Positions 35,071 through 43,947 of a DNA stretch of 64,000 nt are shown piece by piece. The notes below the pieces were generated by a model. The model had not been told where the DNA came from. It made no database searches and saw nothing but the letters and a program-made list of their open reading frames with translations. Numbering within the stretch: the stretch's first letter is position 1; the number at the start of each line of letters is the position of its first letter. This DNA comes from Aquimarina algiphila (GTDB lineage Bacteria; Bacteroidota; Bacteroidia; Flavobacteriales; Flavobacteriaceae): the NCBI RefSeq assembly GCF_007489275.1, contig NZ_VLNR01000026.1, positions 1 through 64,000 on the forward strand. The letters are read 5' to 3'. The translations under genes were made by a program, and so were the position numbers.

Positions 35071-36518
35071 ATCGCTTTAGCTCTTTTTGAGGTGAATAGC
35101 AATAACGCGAAAGCAATTATTGTCCATAATAGTATCGAAATTATTGCCGGAATGGCTTCTTTAAATGAAGCACCAAATTCTATAGGCTTATGGTGGAAAT
35201 CTGAGAATTCTTCCCAATGCTCATGATCCACTACATGAGTTTTTCCTTCAGAACCACTTTCTTTCTTTGGACTGATATATTCCATTTGAAGTTCATTCAT
35301 CGTTTGAGATAACTGATAACGATAGTCATCTGCCTGATTTTGGAAATCTATATAAGACGAAAAATCTGTTCCTGCTATCGTCATTGATAATTGTTTGATA
35401 GCTGTAAATGGATTGATAAAAGATGAAAATCTAGTAATGTTATTTTGATTAGTATACGTGCTTACCAAATTTGCATGATGTTTTTTGTATAAAGTAGAAG
35501 TGATTTTTTCACCTTCCCGCATCACAAAACCAGAATAATTAAAAGGTAAATCGGTAACCTTACTTACATTATGTACGGCTAATACCGAATCCCGTAGCTT
35601 GTTGTAGTGAGGGTCATTAGGATTATGGCTGTCCCCTTTTTGGATTTCTTCTTTCTCTATTGCCGATTGAAAAGCTAATTTTGTAGGTGTTGGAAACCAG
35701 TAATTTCCCATAGCTTGAGCAGATTTAGGCAAAAGCACGACCAGTAACAACCAAATGCCTAATAACCGTAATAAAGCATCTTTTGGGCTACTACTACTAG
35801 CAGATACTACGATGGTAAAGGTAGAAATGACAAACAGGAATGCTAAATACCCCAAGCCTATTAGTGAAACTCGAAACCACTGAAGGCTATTTGTCATTTG
35901 ATTTTCTAATACCAAAAGCGTAATAACTACCACTAATATAGCGGGAATAAAAAATAGAGTTGAAATTCCGAAAAGTCCAATTGATTTTCCAAACAGAATT
36001 TCTTTCCAGTTTCCTCCTTGAGATAGTACTATTTTTAAGGTTCCATTTTGTTTGTCGGCAGCAATACTTGAAAATCCTATGAAAAATAGGATTAATGGCA
36101 GCACTAATTGTAATAGTAGAGCTAAACTCAATTCCCCAAATCGCAACGTACCCGTAGAAAATGTTGCTTCAGAAAAGTTAACACTGTTTTGCCTGTGAGC
36201 TTCCAGAAACACAGTACTTCCTGTAAAACTTTCTAATCCGTAATCAAAAATACCCAAAGATGGGTTTACTCGAAATGCAAAAGTACCAAAATGAGCCATT
36301 CGGTGAGGATGTTTATCAGGGTTGGCTTCCCAGCTTTGTCGGGCTTTAATTTGGTGATCTTGTCGAATATCATTTTGAGTGATATGATTTTGAATACCGC
36401 TAACAGCTGCAAAAGCTGTTAGCAGTATAAAAATTGAATATAAGAGATAAAAAGTTTTTGGCGTAGTCGCATTGTGCCAAAAGTTTGATGCGAATAACCG
36501 AACGTTTGCCCACTTCAT
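35067..36518 (-). CDS. ABC transporter permease (DUF3526), type A
   Basis: 483 residues, about six membrane helices. The periplasmic loop after helix one carries PHRMAHFGTFAF (H72, H76) and FLEAHRQN (H108). The paralogue at 49414-50817 has the same pattern, so these His residues are probably functional, perhaps metal ligands. The gene follows the TonB receptor by three bases and overlaps the type-B permease, forming one operon. Confidence 0.82.
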   Translation of the reverse strand: MKWANVRLFASNFWHNATTPKTFYLLYSIFILLTAFAAVSGIQNHITQNDIRQDHQIKARQSWEANPDKHPHRMAHFGTFAFRVNPSLGIFDYGLESFTGSTVFLEAHRQNSVNFSEATFSTGTLRFGELSLALLLQLVLPLILFFIGFSSIAADKQNGTLKIVLSQGGNWKEILFGKSIGLFGISTLFFIPAILVVVITLLVLENQMTNSLQWFRVSLIGLGYLAFLFVISTFTIVVSASSSSPKDALLRLLGIWLLLVVLLPKSAQAMGNYWFPTPTKLAFQSAIEKEEIQKGDSHNPNDPHYNKLRDSVLAVHNVSKVTDLPFNYSGFVMREGEKITSTLYKKHHANLVSTYTNQNNITRFSSFINPFTAIKQLSMTIAGTDFSSYIDFQNQADDYRYQLSQTMNELQMEYISPKKESGSEGKTHVVDHEHWEEFSDFHHKPIEFGASFKEAIPAIISILLWTIIAFALLLFTSKRAKAI

Positions 36519-36521
36519 CTT

Positions 36522-39008
36522 TTAGAATTTATACGTTGTGGTTAACAATACGTTTCTCGGAGCGCCAGGGAAAAGCCTGGTGGCGTTTAATGCACCATTC
36601 CAATAGGTTTCATCCAATAGATTATTAAGCTTTAAAGCAATTTGCATATCGATTCCAGAAGGGCGATAGTATACTGCTGCATCAAATATCGTGTATGATG
36701 GTAATTCTATACGATCTCCATACCATGACAAACGATCTCCACGATATTCTGTACCAAAACCTACTCCGATATTTTTTAAAGCTCCATGCGTAAAATCATA
36801 TCGTCCCCAAAAATTAGCGCTATGTTCAGGTGCTCCTCCAATGCGTTCACCAATTAAAGCTGGATCATCATCTTCTATGATTTCTGCATCAATAAAGGCA
36901 TAGGAAGCACTTACTTGAAAGTTAGGTAATACATATCCAGTAAGATCCCACTCAAAACCTCGACTACGTTGTTCTCCTCGTTCTGTCAATACGGATTCAT
37001 CATTAGGATCTTGTTGTAATAGATTTTTTTGAGTTATTTGATATACAGCAGCATTAACTATTACTTTTCCGCCTAAAAATTCTCCCTTAGCACCAAATTC
37101 TATGTTGTCACTTTCTAAAGGATCAAAACTAGCAGGAGAACCCGCCCAGAAAAAATCTTCGGTAGCAGGTGAAAGCGTAACGGTGTTAGACTGTGGCTGA
37201 AATCCTTCTACATAGGAACCATAAACACTAATATTTTCAGTAGCTTCATATGTTAGCCCTATTCTAGGTATAAAAGCCTCGTTCTTATTAGACTCTTCAT
37301 TATTTGATTTGTAATCAAAAATATCTTCATACCAATCATATCGAAGATTTAGTAATGCAGAAAACTTACCGATCTTAAATTGGTTCTGGATATAAATACC
37401 GCTTGAAGTGGTAAGATTTGCTGGGATAGCAAATTCTGAAGTGATATAGCCTGAAGTTTCTCTGGCTGTATTATTAGGATCCGCGAGATTAAAATGGTCA
37501 ACATTGGGTCTAGGTGCAGTTACACCATTGATGTCAATAGTTTCAAATTGAGCTGCTTCAGCAGGGTCAAAAGAAGTTGCAGTACCATTCAATCTTCTAT
37601 ATCTACGAGCACCATTCGATGCTCCACCTATAGTTCGTTCCCATCTGCTACCATCATATCCTACTAATAGTTTATTGGTAAACGAATCATTTTCAATATC
37701 AAAATTAATATATGCGGTGTAATTATCTGTAATCCAAAACTGTTGTCGTTCTACGTAACGTAATTCGGCAAGTGTAGGAATCGCATTTCCATCAATATCT
37801 ACAGCGGCAGAACCGGCAACACGATGCTCTGCAAGGTCTTCTTCCCAGGTTTGCTTCATATAGGAAGCATTAAATCCAATATGATCAGTAATTTCTTTAC
37901 TAAAATTACTGATCACCATAAACTCTTTTGAAGAATAAAAGTCGTTAGCGGCTCCAACATTTGTTGAGATATCTGTACTTTTTAGATCAAATTGACCATT
38001 AATAGGGCCAAAAAGCGGTTGACCCCGATCCAAGTTTCCAACACCACTGCTATATATCATTTCTACGTTTAGTGCTGTGGTACTATTTGGTAAAAACGTG
38101 ATAGACGGTGTTATCAGAAATTGATTGTTCTGTACTAAATCTCTAAAAGACCTTGCTTCTTGAACTGCAGTGTTAAAACGATATAATAAAGTTCCAGAAT
38201 CATTTAAGGGGCCTGTAAAATCTGCGGTTGCTCTTAGTGTTCCAAAACTTCCTACTGTGGCACTTACTTCATTTCTTTTTTCCTTTAAAGGTTTTTTAGT
38301 TACCAAATTAACTGATCCACCAGGATCAACACTAGAAAAAGTTACAGAAGAAGGTCCTTTAATAACTTCTGCTCTTTCTATATGTGATGTAATAGGTTGT
38401 AAAAAATAATATTGACGAGTTCTCATACCATTAATAAGCTGGCCGTCTTCTGCCTGAATGATACCTCTAATATTAAAATGATTATAGAACCCTGTATGCG
38501 TTACACTACTAGAATTTTTTATAGCATCTGCTATCTGAAAGGCTTGTCGATCGTTAATTAATTCTTTAGTAATGGTTGATACTGCCTGAGGTAATTCTCT
38601 GTTTTTTATAGCAACCTTTGTCGAAGAAAACGAATAATCACTGTTGTAATCTGTTCGTGCACGACCAACGACTTCTACACTTTGTAGTTGTTCTGTACCT
38701 TCTTCTAATTGAATAGTCCCTACATCAAATGTTGAACCATCACTAATTTCAATTGTATTTTTATAGGACTGTAATCCTAAATAACGTACTTCGATATCAT
38801 AATTTCCCGAAGGAGCATCTATTTCAAATTTCCCTGATTTATCAGTTAATTTTCCAAAAGTATTTTCTGCGTTTTTTAATAAAATTGTAGCTCCAATTAT
38901 TGGTGTATTTCCAGTATCGATGATAGTTCCTGTTACTTGTACTTGTGCAAATGTGGCACAACTACATAATACAAGTAAAAGGATGGATAGTGATTTAAAA
39001 AGTTTCAT
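36522..39008 (-). CDS. TonB-dependent siderophore-type receptor
   Basis: 828 residues. A signal peptide ends TFAQ, then a carboxypeptidase-regulatory-like domain (about 23-110), a plug (NIRGIIQ, AEVIKGPSSVTFSSVDPGGSVNLVTKKP) and a 22-strand barrel ending in the FhuA-like LNNLLDETYWNG and a terminal Phe. The plug and barrel match the TIGR01783 siderophore-receptor class. It lies inside an ABC transporter operon, between the ATPase and the two permeases, so the ligand may be a metal-chelate whose metal the region handles. The ligand cannot be read from sequence. Confidence 0.88.
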   Translation of the reverse strand: MKLFKSLSILLLVLCSCATFAQVQVTGTIIDTGNTPIIGATILLKNAENTFGKLTDKSGKFEIDAPSGNYDIEVRYLGLQSYKNTIEISDGSTFDVGTIQLEEGTEQLQSVEVVGRARTDYNSDYSFSSTKVAIKNRELPQAVSTITKELINDRQAFQIADAIKNSSSVTHTGFYNHFNIRGIIQAEDGQLINGMRTRQYYFLQPITSHIERAEVIKGPSSVTFSSVDPGGSVNLVTKKPLKEKRNEVSATVGSFGTLRATADFTGPLNDSGTLLYRFNTAVQEARSFRDLVQNNQFLITPSITFLPNSTTALNVEMIYSSGVGNLDRGQPLFGPINGQFDLKSTDISTNVGAANDFYSSKEFMVISNFSKEITDHIGFNASYMKQTWEEDLAEHRVAGSAAVDIDGNAIPTLAELRYVERQQFWITDNYTAYINFDIENDSFTNKLLVGYDGSRWERTIGGASNGARRYRRLNGTATSFDPAEAAQFETIDINGVTAPRPNVDHFNLADPNNTARETSGYITSEFAIPANLTTSSGIYIQNQFKIGKFSALLNLRYDWYEDIFDYKSNNEESNKNEAFIPRIGLTYEATENISVYGSYVEGFQPQSNTVTLSPATEDFFWAGSPASFDPLESDNIEFGAKGEFLGGKVIVNAAVYQITQKNLLQQDPNDESVLTERGEQRSRGFEWDLTGYVLPNFQVSASYAFIDAEIIEDDDPALIGERIGGAPEHSANFWGRYDFTHGALKNIGVGFGTEYRGDRLSWYGDRIELPSYTIFDAAVYYRPSGIDMQIALKLNNLLDETYWNGALNATRLFPGAPRNVLLTTTYKF

Positions 39009-39032
39009 TATGTGAATTGATTTGTTTTACGT

Positions 39033-39728
39033 TTAGATAGTTTTTAAGTATAAATCTTGTAATTGAGTTGCATTGATAGTATCGGTGTTTGAAGTATGAA
39101 CTAATTGTCCTTCTTTCATAATACCAATTTTGGTTCCCACATTTACTGCATTAAAGATGTCATGAGTAGCCATAAAAATAGCTTTACCTTCATTGCTTAA
39201 TTCTTTACAAATTTTGGTGAATTCGAGTGTAGCAATGGGATCTAGACCTGAGATAGGTTCATCCATAAAAATATAATCTGCATTTTTTGAAAGTGCTATG
39301 GCAATGCCAACTTTTTGTCGCATTCCTTTTGAGTAGGAAGACAATTTATTTTGATGTGCCACCTCTTGAAGTCCAGCTTTTGATAGAAAATTAGACAAGT
39401 CAGTATTCGTATATTTAAATCCCGCTAATCTGCTGAAGAAATTAAGGTTTTCTATTCCAGAAAGATTTCCATAAAGTTGCACGACCTCTGGGATATATGC
39501 AATCATTTTGGTGGTTTCGTTATTATTTGATTTTACGGTAACACCATTGACCAATGCTTCACCACTTGTAGGTTCAATAAGACCTAAAAACAGATTGATT
39601 GTTGTTGTTTTACCCGCACCATTTTGACCGAGTAAACAAAATATTTCACCTTTGTCAACAGATAAATTTAGTTGACTTAGCGCTTGGTGCTTACCGTATG
39701 TTTTGGTAAGATTTATTGCTTTAAGCAT
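39033..39728 (-). CDS. ABC transporter ATP-binding protein
   Basis: 231 residues. Walker A GQNGAGKTT (K40), signature SKGMRQK (about 133), Walker B IFMDEP (D156, E157) and the H-loop ATHD are intact. CcmA/NosF-type subfamily. It energises the two DUF3526 permeases encoded after the TonB receptor and is closely similar to the ATPase at 50814-51530. Confidence 0.9.
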   Translation of the reverse strand: MLKAINLTKTYGKHQALSQLNLSVDKGEIFCLLGQNGAGKTTTINLFLGLIEPTSGEALVNGVTVKSNNNETTKMIAYIPEVVQLYGNLSGIENLNFFSRLAGFKYTNTDLSNFLSKAGLQEVAHQNKLSSYSKGMRQKVGIAIALSKNADYIFMDEPISGLDPIATLEFTKICKELSNEGKAIFMATHDIFNAVNVGTKIGIMKEGQLVHTSNTDTINATQLQDLYLKTI

Positions 39729-39960
39729 TTTTATAATGTAAAATAAGATTGACGACTAATGTGTTTAAATTCGGTTAGAACCGATAACTGACTGTTTTTG
39801 AAGAAATACCTTAAATACAAAGTAGTACACTATTTTGAACTACAAATACCTTTGTATACAATTTTTTCCCGATGACCTAACAATGATGCAAGCTCTGATG
39901 ACAAATTGATATTAAATAAAATGACTATAGTGAGTATAAATTCACATAGCACAATGCTTT

Positions 39961-40287
39961 TTAGGATAGTAAGAATATTCCTGAGAAAACAGGAGGGGGT
40001 TTATTGTAAATAGAAATAGGAGAGGCAATTTTCTCCTTTGGAGTATTATATTGAGTAAAGATCACAAATGAGCTTGGAATATTTATTTGGGTATCTTCGA
40101 AGCAATAAGTATCATTAGTAATCAAGTCAAATTGATGAGAATTGGATATAATATCACAAAGCTCACAAGAAATAGGTTCGTCATCATCTGATAGATGGCT
40201 TAATGCGTGCAAGTTGGCAACCCTTGGAACAAGGAAAGTTGCTGTGAACAGCAAAGTAATAATATTTGTAATTACCTGTCGGCGCAT
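39961..40287 (-). CDS. Small CELC/His protein, copy 1
   Basis: 108 residues with an N-terminal hydrophobic segment (signal or anchor, about 6-20). After it come H27, H31, an acidic SDDDE cluster, C41-E-L-C44 and H51, then a C-terminal SIYNKPPP. All these positions coincide with those of the paralogue at 51809-52123. The pattern resembles small DUF2946-like metal-linked proteins but I cannot place it in a family. It precedes the ABC/TonB module by 232 bases. I infer a periplasmic or membrane-bound metal-binding protein. Confidence 0.7.
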   Translation of the reverse strand: MRRQVITNIITLLFTATFLVPRVANLHALSHLSDDDEPISCELCDIISNSHQFDLITNDTYCFEDTQINIPSSFVIFTQYNTPKEKIASPISIYNKPPPVFSGIFLLS

Positions 40288-40425
40288 GACCGCAATTTCA
40301 GAAATATAAAAAAAAGATTTTTTGATTTAACAAAATTTTAAGTTGTTATTTAGACATATCGTTGAATTTTAGGAAATTCTAGTTTGTACAAAAAGTTAAA
40401 TACATGGTAAGAAGTAAAACTTGTA

Positions 40426-41106
40426 TTATTCAAAGGAGTTTCTTCTCTCTTTAATGATCCTCAAAAACTCATTTCTGAGTTCAGTTTCTATAAATTCACC
40501 TCCGAACTCCATTGTAGTAGTATAACTACTTTTGTCCTTAATTCCTCTGGAAGAAACGCATAAATGTTTGGCATTCACTATAACAATAACGTCTTTGGTA
40601 TCCAAAGTTTGCTGTAAATCCTCTAGAATCTGTAAACAAAGTCTTTCTTGTACCTGAGGACGATGTGAATAATAATCTACTAGTCTATTAATTTTTGACA
40701 GTCCGATCACTTTTTTCTTAGGGATGTACCCTACATGGGCATTACCAATTATGGGAAGAAAATGATGTTCGCAGGATGAATCGATCGTTATGTTTTGTTC
40801 AACTACTATTTTTTGATATTTATATTTGTTTTCAAAAGTGGAAATTTTGGGACGATTTTTTGGGTTTAAACCATAAAAGAGTTCTTTTACATACATTTTA
40901 GCAACTCTATAGGGTGTTCCAGAAAGGCTGTCATCTGTTAAGTCAAGCCCCAATTCTTTCATGATCTCTGAAAAATGATGTTGAATACTTTTGATTTTGT
41001 CATGATCAGATTTTTCAAAAGCATCAGCCCGTAAAGGTGTTTCTGTCGAATTGGAAATATGAGCATCTCCAATTAATTCTATTTCATTTTGACTTTTTGT
41101 GCTCAT
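40426..41106 (-). CDS. folE: GTP cyclohydrolase I
   Basis: 226 residues. Zinc ligands C112 and H115 (SSCEHHFLP) and C183 (KHLCVSSRG) are present, with GYIPKKKVIGLSK and RPQVQERL. It makes 7,8-dihydroneopterin triphosphate for folate or pterin synthesis. It is co-transcribed with the MerC-like gene six bases upstream, from a promoter overlapped by the GCAACTTTGTTGC palindrome. Zinc-limited bacteria often carry extra folE copies under Zur control; that reading is inference. Confidence 0.93.
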   Translation of the reverse strand: MSTKSQNEIELIGDAHISNSTETPLRADAFEKSDHDKIKSIQHHFSEIMKELGLDLTDDSLSGTPYRVAKMYVKELFYGLNPKNRPKISTFENKYKYQKIVVEQNITIDSSCEHHFLPIIGNAHVGYIPKKKVIGLSKINRLVDYYSHRPQVQERLCLQILEDLQQTLDTKDVIVIVNAKHLCVSSRGIKDKSSYTTTMEFGGEFIETELRNEFLRIIKERRNSFE

Positions 41107-41112
41107 TATAAA

Positions 41113-41517
41113 TTAATTTGTACAGCATTTTTCACCTTCACAGCTGCAGTATTTTTTATTATAAAAATGTAACCCCACCAATGATAGAGATACTACATAA
41201 ATGACTTCTTCCGGTAAAGGAAATATGGATAGCTTTTCATTTAGTATAATAATAAACAACAACAGCCAAGTTGACCAAAAAGCATATTTTATTTTTAGGT
41301 TTGTAGTGGTTTTGGTGGATTGACGAATTGCTATAAAGGAAAGTCCCAAAAAGATAATATCCAGTGATTTCCACCAAAAAGAATATCCTTCTTGAAATAG
41401 AACAGATCCTGTATGCGCAAGGAATAAAAAAGGAGTAAATAAGCAATGTAATAAACATAAGCCACTGGCTAAGATTCCTAAAGTATCCGAGTTACTATGT
41501 ATATGTAATATTTTCAC
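41113..41517 (-). CDS. MerC-domain membrane protein
   Basis: 134 residues with four membrane helices. CLLHC (C21, C25) in the first helix is the MerC motif, and the C-terminal tail has four cysteines (C124, C126, C131, C132), suggesting metal delivery. Bacteroidetes MerC-like proteins are usually not linked to mercury resistance. It is the first gene of the folE operon and divergent from the Zrg-like ABC operon. Confidence 0.82.
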   Translation of the reverse strand: MKILHIHSNSDTLGILASGLCLLHCLFTPFLFLAHTGSVLFQEGYSFWWKSLDIIFLGLSFIAIRQSTKTTTNLKIKYAFWSTWLLLFIIILNEKLSIFPLPEEVIYVVSLSLVGLHFYNKKYCSCEGEKCCTN

Positions 41518-41543
41518 AAAAAAATGAATTTGTTTAAGTGAGG

Positions 41544-41551
41544 CAAATATA
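41544..41551 (-). promoter_or_regulatory. -7 element of the merC-like/folE promoter
   Basis: Minus-strand TATATTTG fits TAnnTTTG. The -33 TTG is the complement of CAA at 41569-41571, inside the palindrome, with a 17-base spacer. Confidence 0.65.
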
Positions 41552-41567
41552 ACATTATTTTATAAAT

Positions 41568-41580
41568 GCAACTTTGTTGC
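41568..41580. promoter_or_regulatory. Operator-like palindrome between divergent promoters
   Basis: GCAAC-TTT-GTTGC. Its left CAA provides the -33 TTG of the leftward promoter and its right TTG (41577-41579) the -33 of the rightward promoter, each 17 bases from an exact -7 element. A protein bound here would block both. A related palindrome is at 52412-52424. Confidence 0.7.
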
Positions 41581-41596
41581 GTTAGTAATATTTATT

Positions 41597-41604
41597 TATT
41601 TTTG
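41597..41604 (+). promoter_or_regulatory. -7 element of the Zrg-like ABC operon
   Basis: TATTTTTG fits TAnnTTTG, 17 bases after the TTG at 41577-41579 and 13 bases before the ATG at 41618. Confidence 0.65.
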
Positions 41605-41617
41605 GCGAAATAATATT

Positions 41618-42250
41618 ATGATACGAACCGATTCTCTTCAGTTTACCTATCAGGATACACAAAATAACACCTTTTGTTTTCCAGATATCGATTTGCCTCC
41701 TACAGAAGATATATTGATTTTGGGGCCTTCAGGTGTTGGTAAAACAACATTGTTACATCTTCTGGCAGGCCTTTTGCCTCCAAAAGAAGGAGATATTTTT
41801 ATTGGCGATACATATTTAAATAAACTTACAAGAAAGCAATTAGATTATTTTAGAGGGCAAAAAATTGGATTGATTTTTCAACGAGCTTATTTTATTAGGT
41901 CTTTAACTTTATCAGAGAATTTGATTCTACGCCAACGATTTCCTAAGAACAAAAGTAATCGATATCGAAGAGAAGAATTAATTATGCAATTGGGGCTGTC
42001 TAATCTCGAAAACAAAAGAGTTTATCAGTTAAGTGAAGGACAACAACAACGACTTTCAATTGCTTTGGGAGTTATACACAAACCTAAAGTTATATTGGCC
42101 GATGAGCCTACATCTAATCTGGATGATGCGAATTGTGAAAACGTCATTTCTCTACTTAAAAAAGAGGCCCAAACCTGTAAAAGTAGTTTAGTAATTATAA
42201 CTCATGATCAAAGAGTTAAAACACATTTTGATAATCATATAATTTTATAA
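41618..42250 (+). CDS. ABC transporter ATP-binding protein (LolD/MacB-like)
   Basis: 210 residues. Walker A GPSGVGKTT (36-44), signature LSEGQQQR (S139) and Walker B VILADEPTSNLDD are complete. The TSNLD sequence places it with LolD/MacB/FtsE-type ATPases, whose partners are FtsX-like permeases. The partner is encoded two bases downstream. The first gene of a three-gene operon similar in content to the Zrg zinc system described in Vibrio. Confidence 0.9.
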   Translation: MIRTDSLQFTYQDTQNNTFCFPDIDLPPTEDILILGPSGVGKTTLLHLLAGLLPPKEGDIFIGDTYLNKLTRKQLDYFRGQKIGLIFQRAYFIRSLTLSENLILRQRFPKNKSNRYRREELIMQLGLSNLENKRVYQLSEGQQQRLSIALGVIHKPKVILADEPTSNLDDANCENVISLLKKEAQTCKSSLVIITHDQRVKTHFDNHIIL

Positions 42251-42252
42251 CA

Positions 42253-43449
42253 TTGTTACATCTGGCCTATAAAAATTTGATTTCTAAACCTTTGAATACA
42301 ACTTTAAGTGTTCTGCTTTTAATACTAAGTATTTCGTTAGCTACTTTTGTATTACAAGTAAGAAATCAACTTAACCAACACTTAGAAAATAATATTAAAC
42401 CATTTGATATGGTTATAGGTGCTAAAGGAAGCCCGCTACAACTTGTTTTATCTTCTGTTTTACATATTGATACACCTACTGGTAATATACCATTAGAAGA
42501 AGCTTTAAAGATGAGTAAAAATCGCATGGTTAAAGAAATGATACCGGTGTCTTATGGGGATAATTATAGGGGTTATAGAATTTTAGGTACTTCAAAACAG
42601 TATTTGATTAGATATAATGCAGAACTTCGAGAAGGGAAACTGTATGAAAAACCATTAGAGGTAGTTATTGGAGATAATGTAGCAAAAAAAATCAATCTAC
42701 AAATTGGTAATACTTTTACAAGTGCACATGGTTTGGCCGAAAACACATTAGAAACTCATACAAAGAAACCTTTTATTGTTACCGGAATATTAAAGCCAAC
42801 AGGTACAATTATTGATCACCTTATCGTTACAAATCTGGAAAGTATTTGGGAAGTACATGAACATACCGAAGATCACAATCATCCTGAAGAGGAGCATGAA
42901 GAACAAAGAGAAATAACCTCTTTGTTAGTGAAATTTAGAAATCCCATAGGAGCTTTACAAATGTCTAGATTTATTAATGAAAAAACAGCAATGCAGGCAG
43001 CGCTCCCCAAATTAGAAGTAGAGCGATTAATGAGGTTTTTAGGGATTGGCTTCAAGGTAGTTAATAACATCTCTATTGCTATCTTATTCGTAGCAGGGCT
43101 TAGTATATTTATTAATTTAATAAAAACGGTAAGTGAAAGAAAACAGGAGTTGGCTTTGTTACGAACCTATGGTGTCAATACTTTTCAGTTGATAAAATTA
43201 GTTTTCATAGAGGCATTTTTTTTATCCTTTGTAGGATTTGTTTTAGGATGGTTTTTAGGAAGAATAAGTATTTGGGTATTTTCAGTTTTTATAGAAGACA
43301 CATATGGACATCTTTTGGTGTTTGACTTTCCTAATCAAGAAGAGTTACTATTGCTGGCTCTAGTGATTTTAACCACTTTTTTGGCCTCAATTATGGCCTC
43401 ATCATCATTATATAAATTAAACGTTTCTAAAATTCTTACTGATGCGTAA
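42253..43449 (+). CDS. FtsX-like ABC permease with His-rich loop
   Basis: 398 residues starting at a TTG two bases after the ATPase stop; the start aligns with the family (LAYKNLISKPLNTTLSVLLL). Four membrane helices: one N-terminal and three C-terminal, MacB/FtsX topology. The large periplasmic domain contains a His/Glu cluster (VHEHTEDHNHPEEEH; H202, H204, H208, H210, H215), a likely zinc-binding loop. It overlaps the next gene by eight bases. Confidence 0.87.
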   Translation: MLHLAYKNLISKPLNTTLSVLLLILSISLATFVLQVRNQLNQHLENNIKPFDMVIGAKGSPLQLVLSSVLHIDTPTGNIPLEEALKMSKNRMVKEMIPVSYGDNYRGYRILGTSKQYLIRYNAELREGKLYEKPLEVVIGDNVAKKINLQIGNTFTSAHGLAENTLETHTKKPFIVTGILKPTGTIIDHLIVTNLESIWEVHEHTEDHNHPEEEHEEQREITSLLVKFRNPIGALQMSRFINEKTAMQAALPKLEVERLMRFLGIGFKVVNNISIAILFVAGLSIFINLIKTVSERKQELALLRTYGVNTFQLIKLVFIEAFFLSFVGFVLGWFLGRISIWVFSVFIEDTYGHLLVFDFPNQEELLLLALVILTTFLASIMASSSLYKLNVSKILTDA

Positions 43450-43879
43450 AATCCTTTTATTACTTTTTTTTATAAGTATTCCATTTCATCTCTTTGCTCA
43501 GCACAAATTATCTTGGAATAATTTAACAGATGTTAGTTTTCATGATGTTTATAACGTGCACTATGATGATTATTTTTTGAAACCTACATTTGGACCTATT
43601 ATAAAATCTTATGAAGGTTCCAAAATTACCATCAAAGGTTATTTCTTGGATTTTTCTCATGAAGAAGAATTTTACATAGTCTCTAGAAATCCTATGTCTT
43701 CTTGTTTTTTCTGTGGAGGTGCTGGCCCCGAAACCATTGTAGAAGTTATTTTTAAACAAAAATCAGCTTTTAAAACAGATCAAATAGTAGAGGTTACCGG
43801 AATCCTAGAACTTAATGCTGATGATGTGGATCACTGCAATTATATCTTGAAAGAAGCAATAGGTAAATTGATACATTAA
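43442..43879 (+). CDS. Secreted DUF3299-like protein with CFFCGG motif
   Basis: 145 residues; signal peptide ending LFAQ. The mature protein has SRNPMSSCFFCGGAGPET (C88, C91) and NADDVDHCNYIL (D130, H131, C132), the hallmark of small periplasmic DUF3299-like proteins encoded with LolD/FtsX-type ABC pairs. The Cys and His pairs could form a metal site. It completes the three-gene operon. Confidence 0.8.
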   Translation: MRKILLLLFFISIPFHLFAQHKLSWNNLTDVSFHDVYNVHYDDYFLKPTFGPIIKSYEGSKITIKGYFLDFSHEEEFYIVSRNPMSSCFFCGGAGPETIVEVIFKQKSAFKTDQIVEVTGILELNADDVDHCNYILKEAIGKLIH

Positions 43880-43893
43880 ATACCTACCTAAGT

Positions 43894-43930
43894 AAAACCT
43901 GCTATCTCAGCATTTGATAACAGGTTTTTT
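43894..43930. terminator. Bidirectional terminator between convergent operons
   Basis: AAAACCTG (43894-43901) pairs with CAGGTTTT (43921-43928), extended by TATC/GATA with one mismatch; T-rich on the plus strand, A-rich on the other side. Confidence 0.75.
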
Positions 43931-43947
43931 CTGTTAATTTTATATAT

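Noticed and set aside
40328..40348. TAACAA / TTGTTA inverted halves upstream of the CELC copy-1 gene
   Set aside because: AT-rich halves with a nine-base spacer; does not match either candidate operator in the window.
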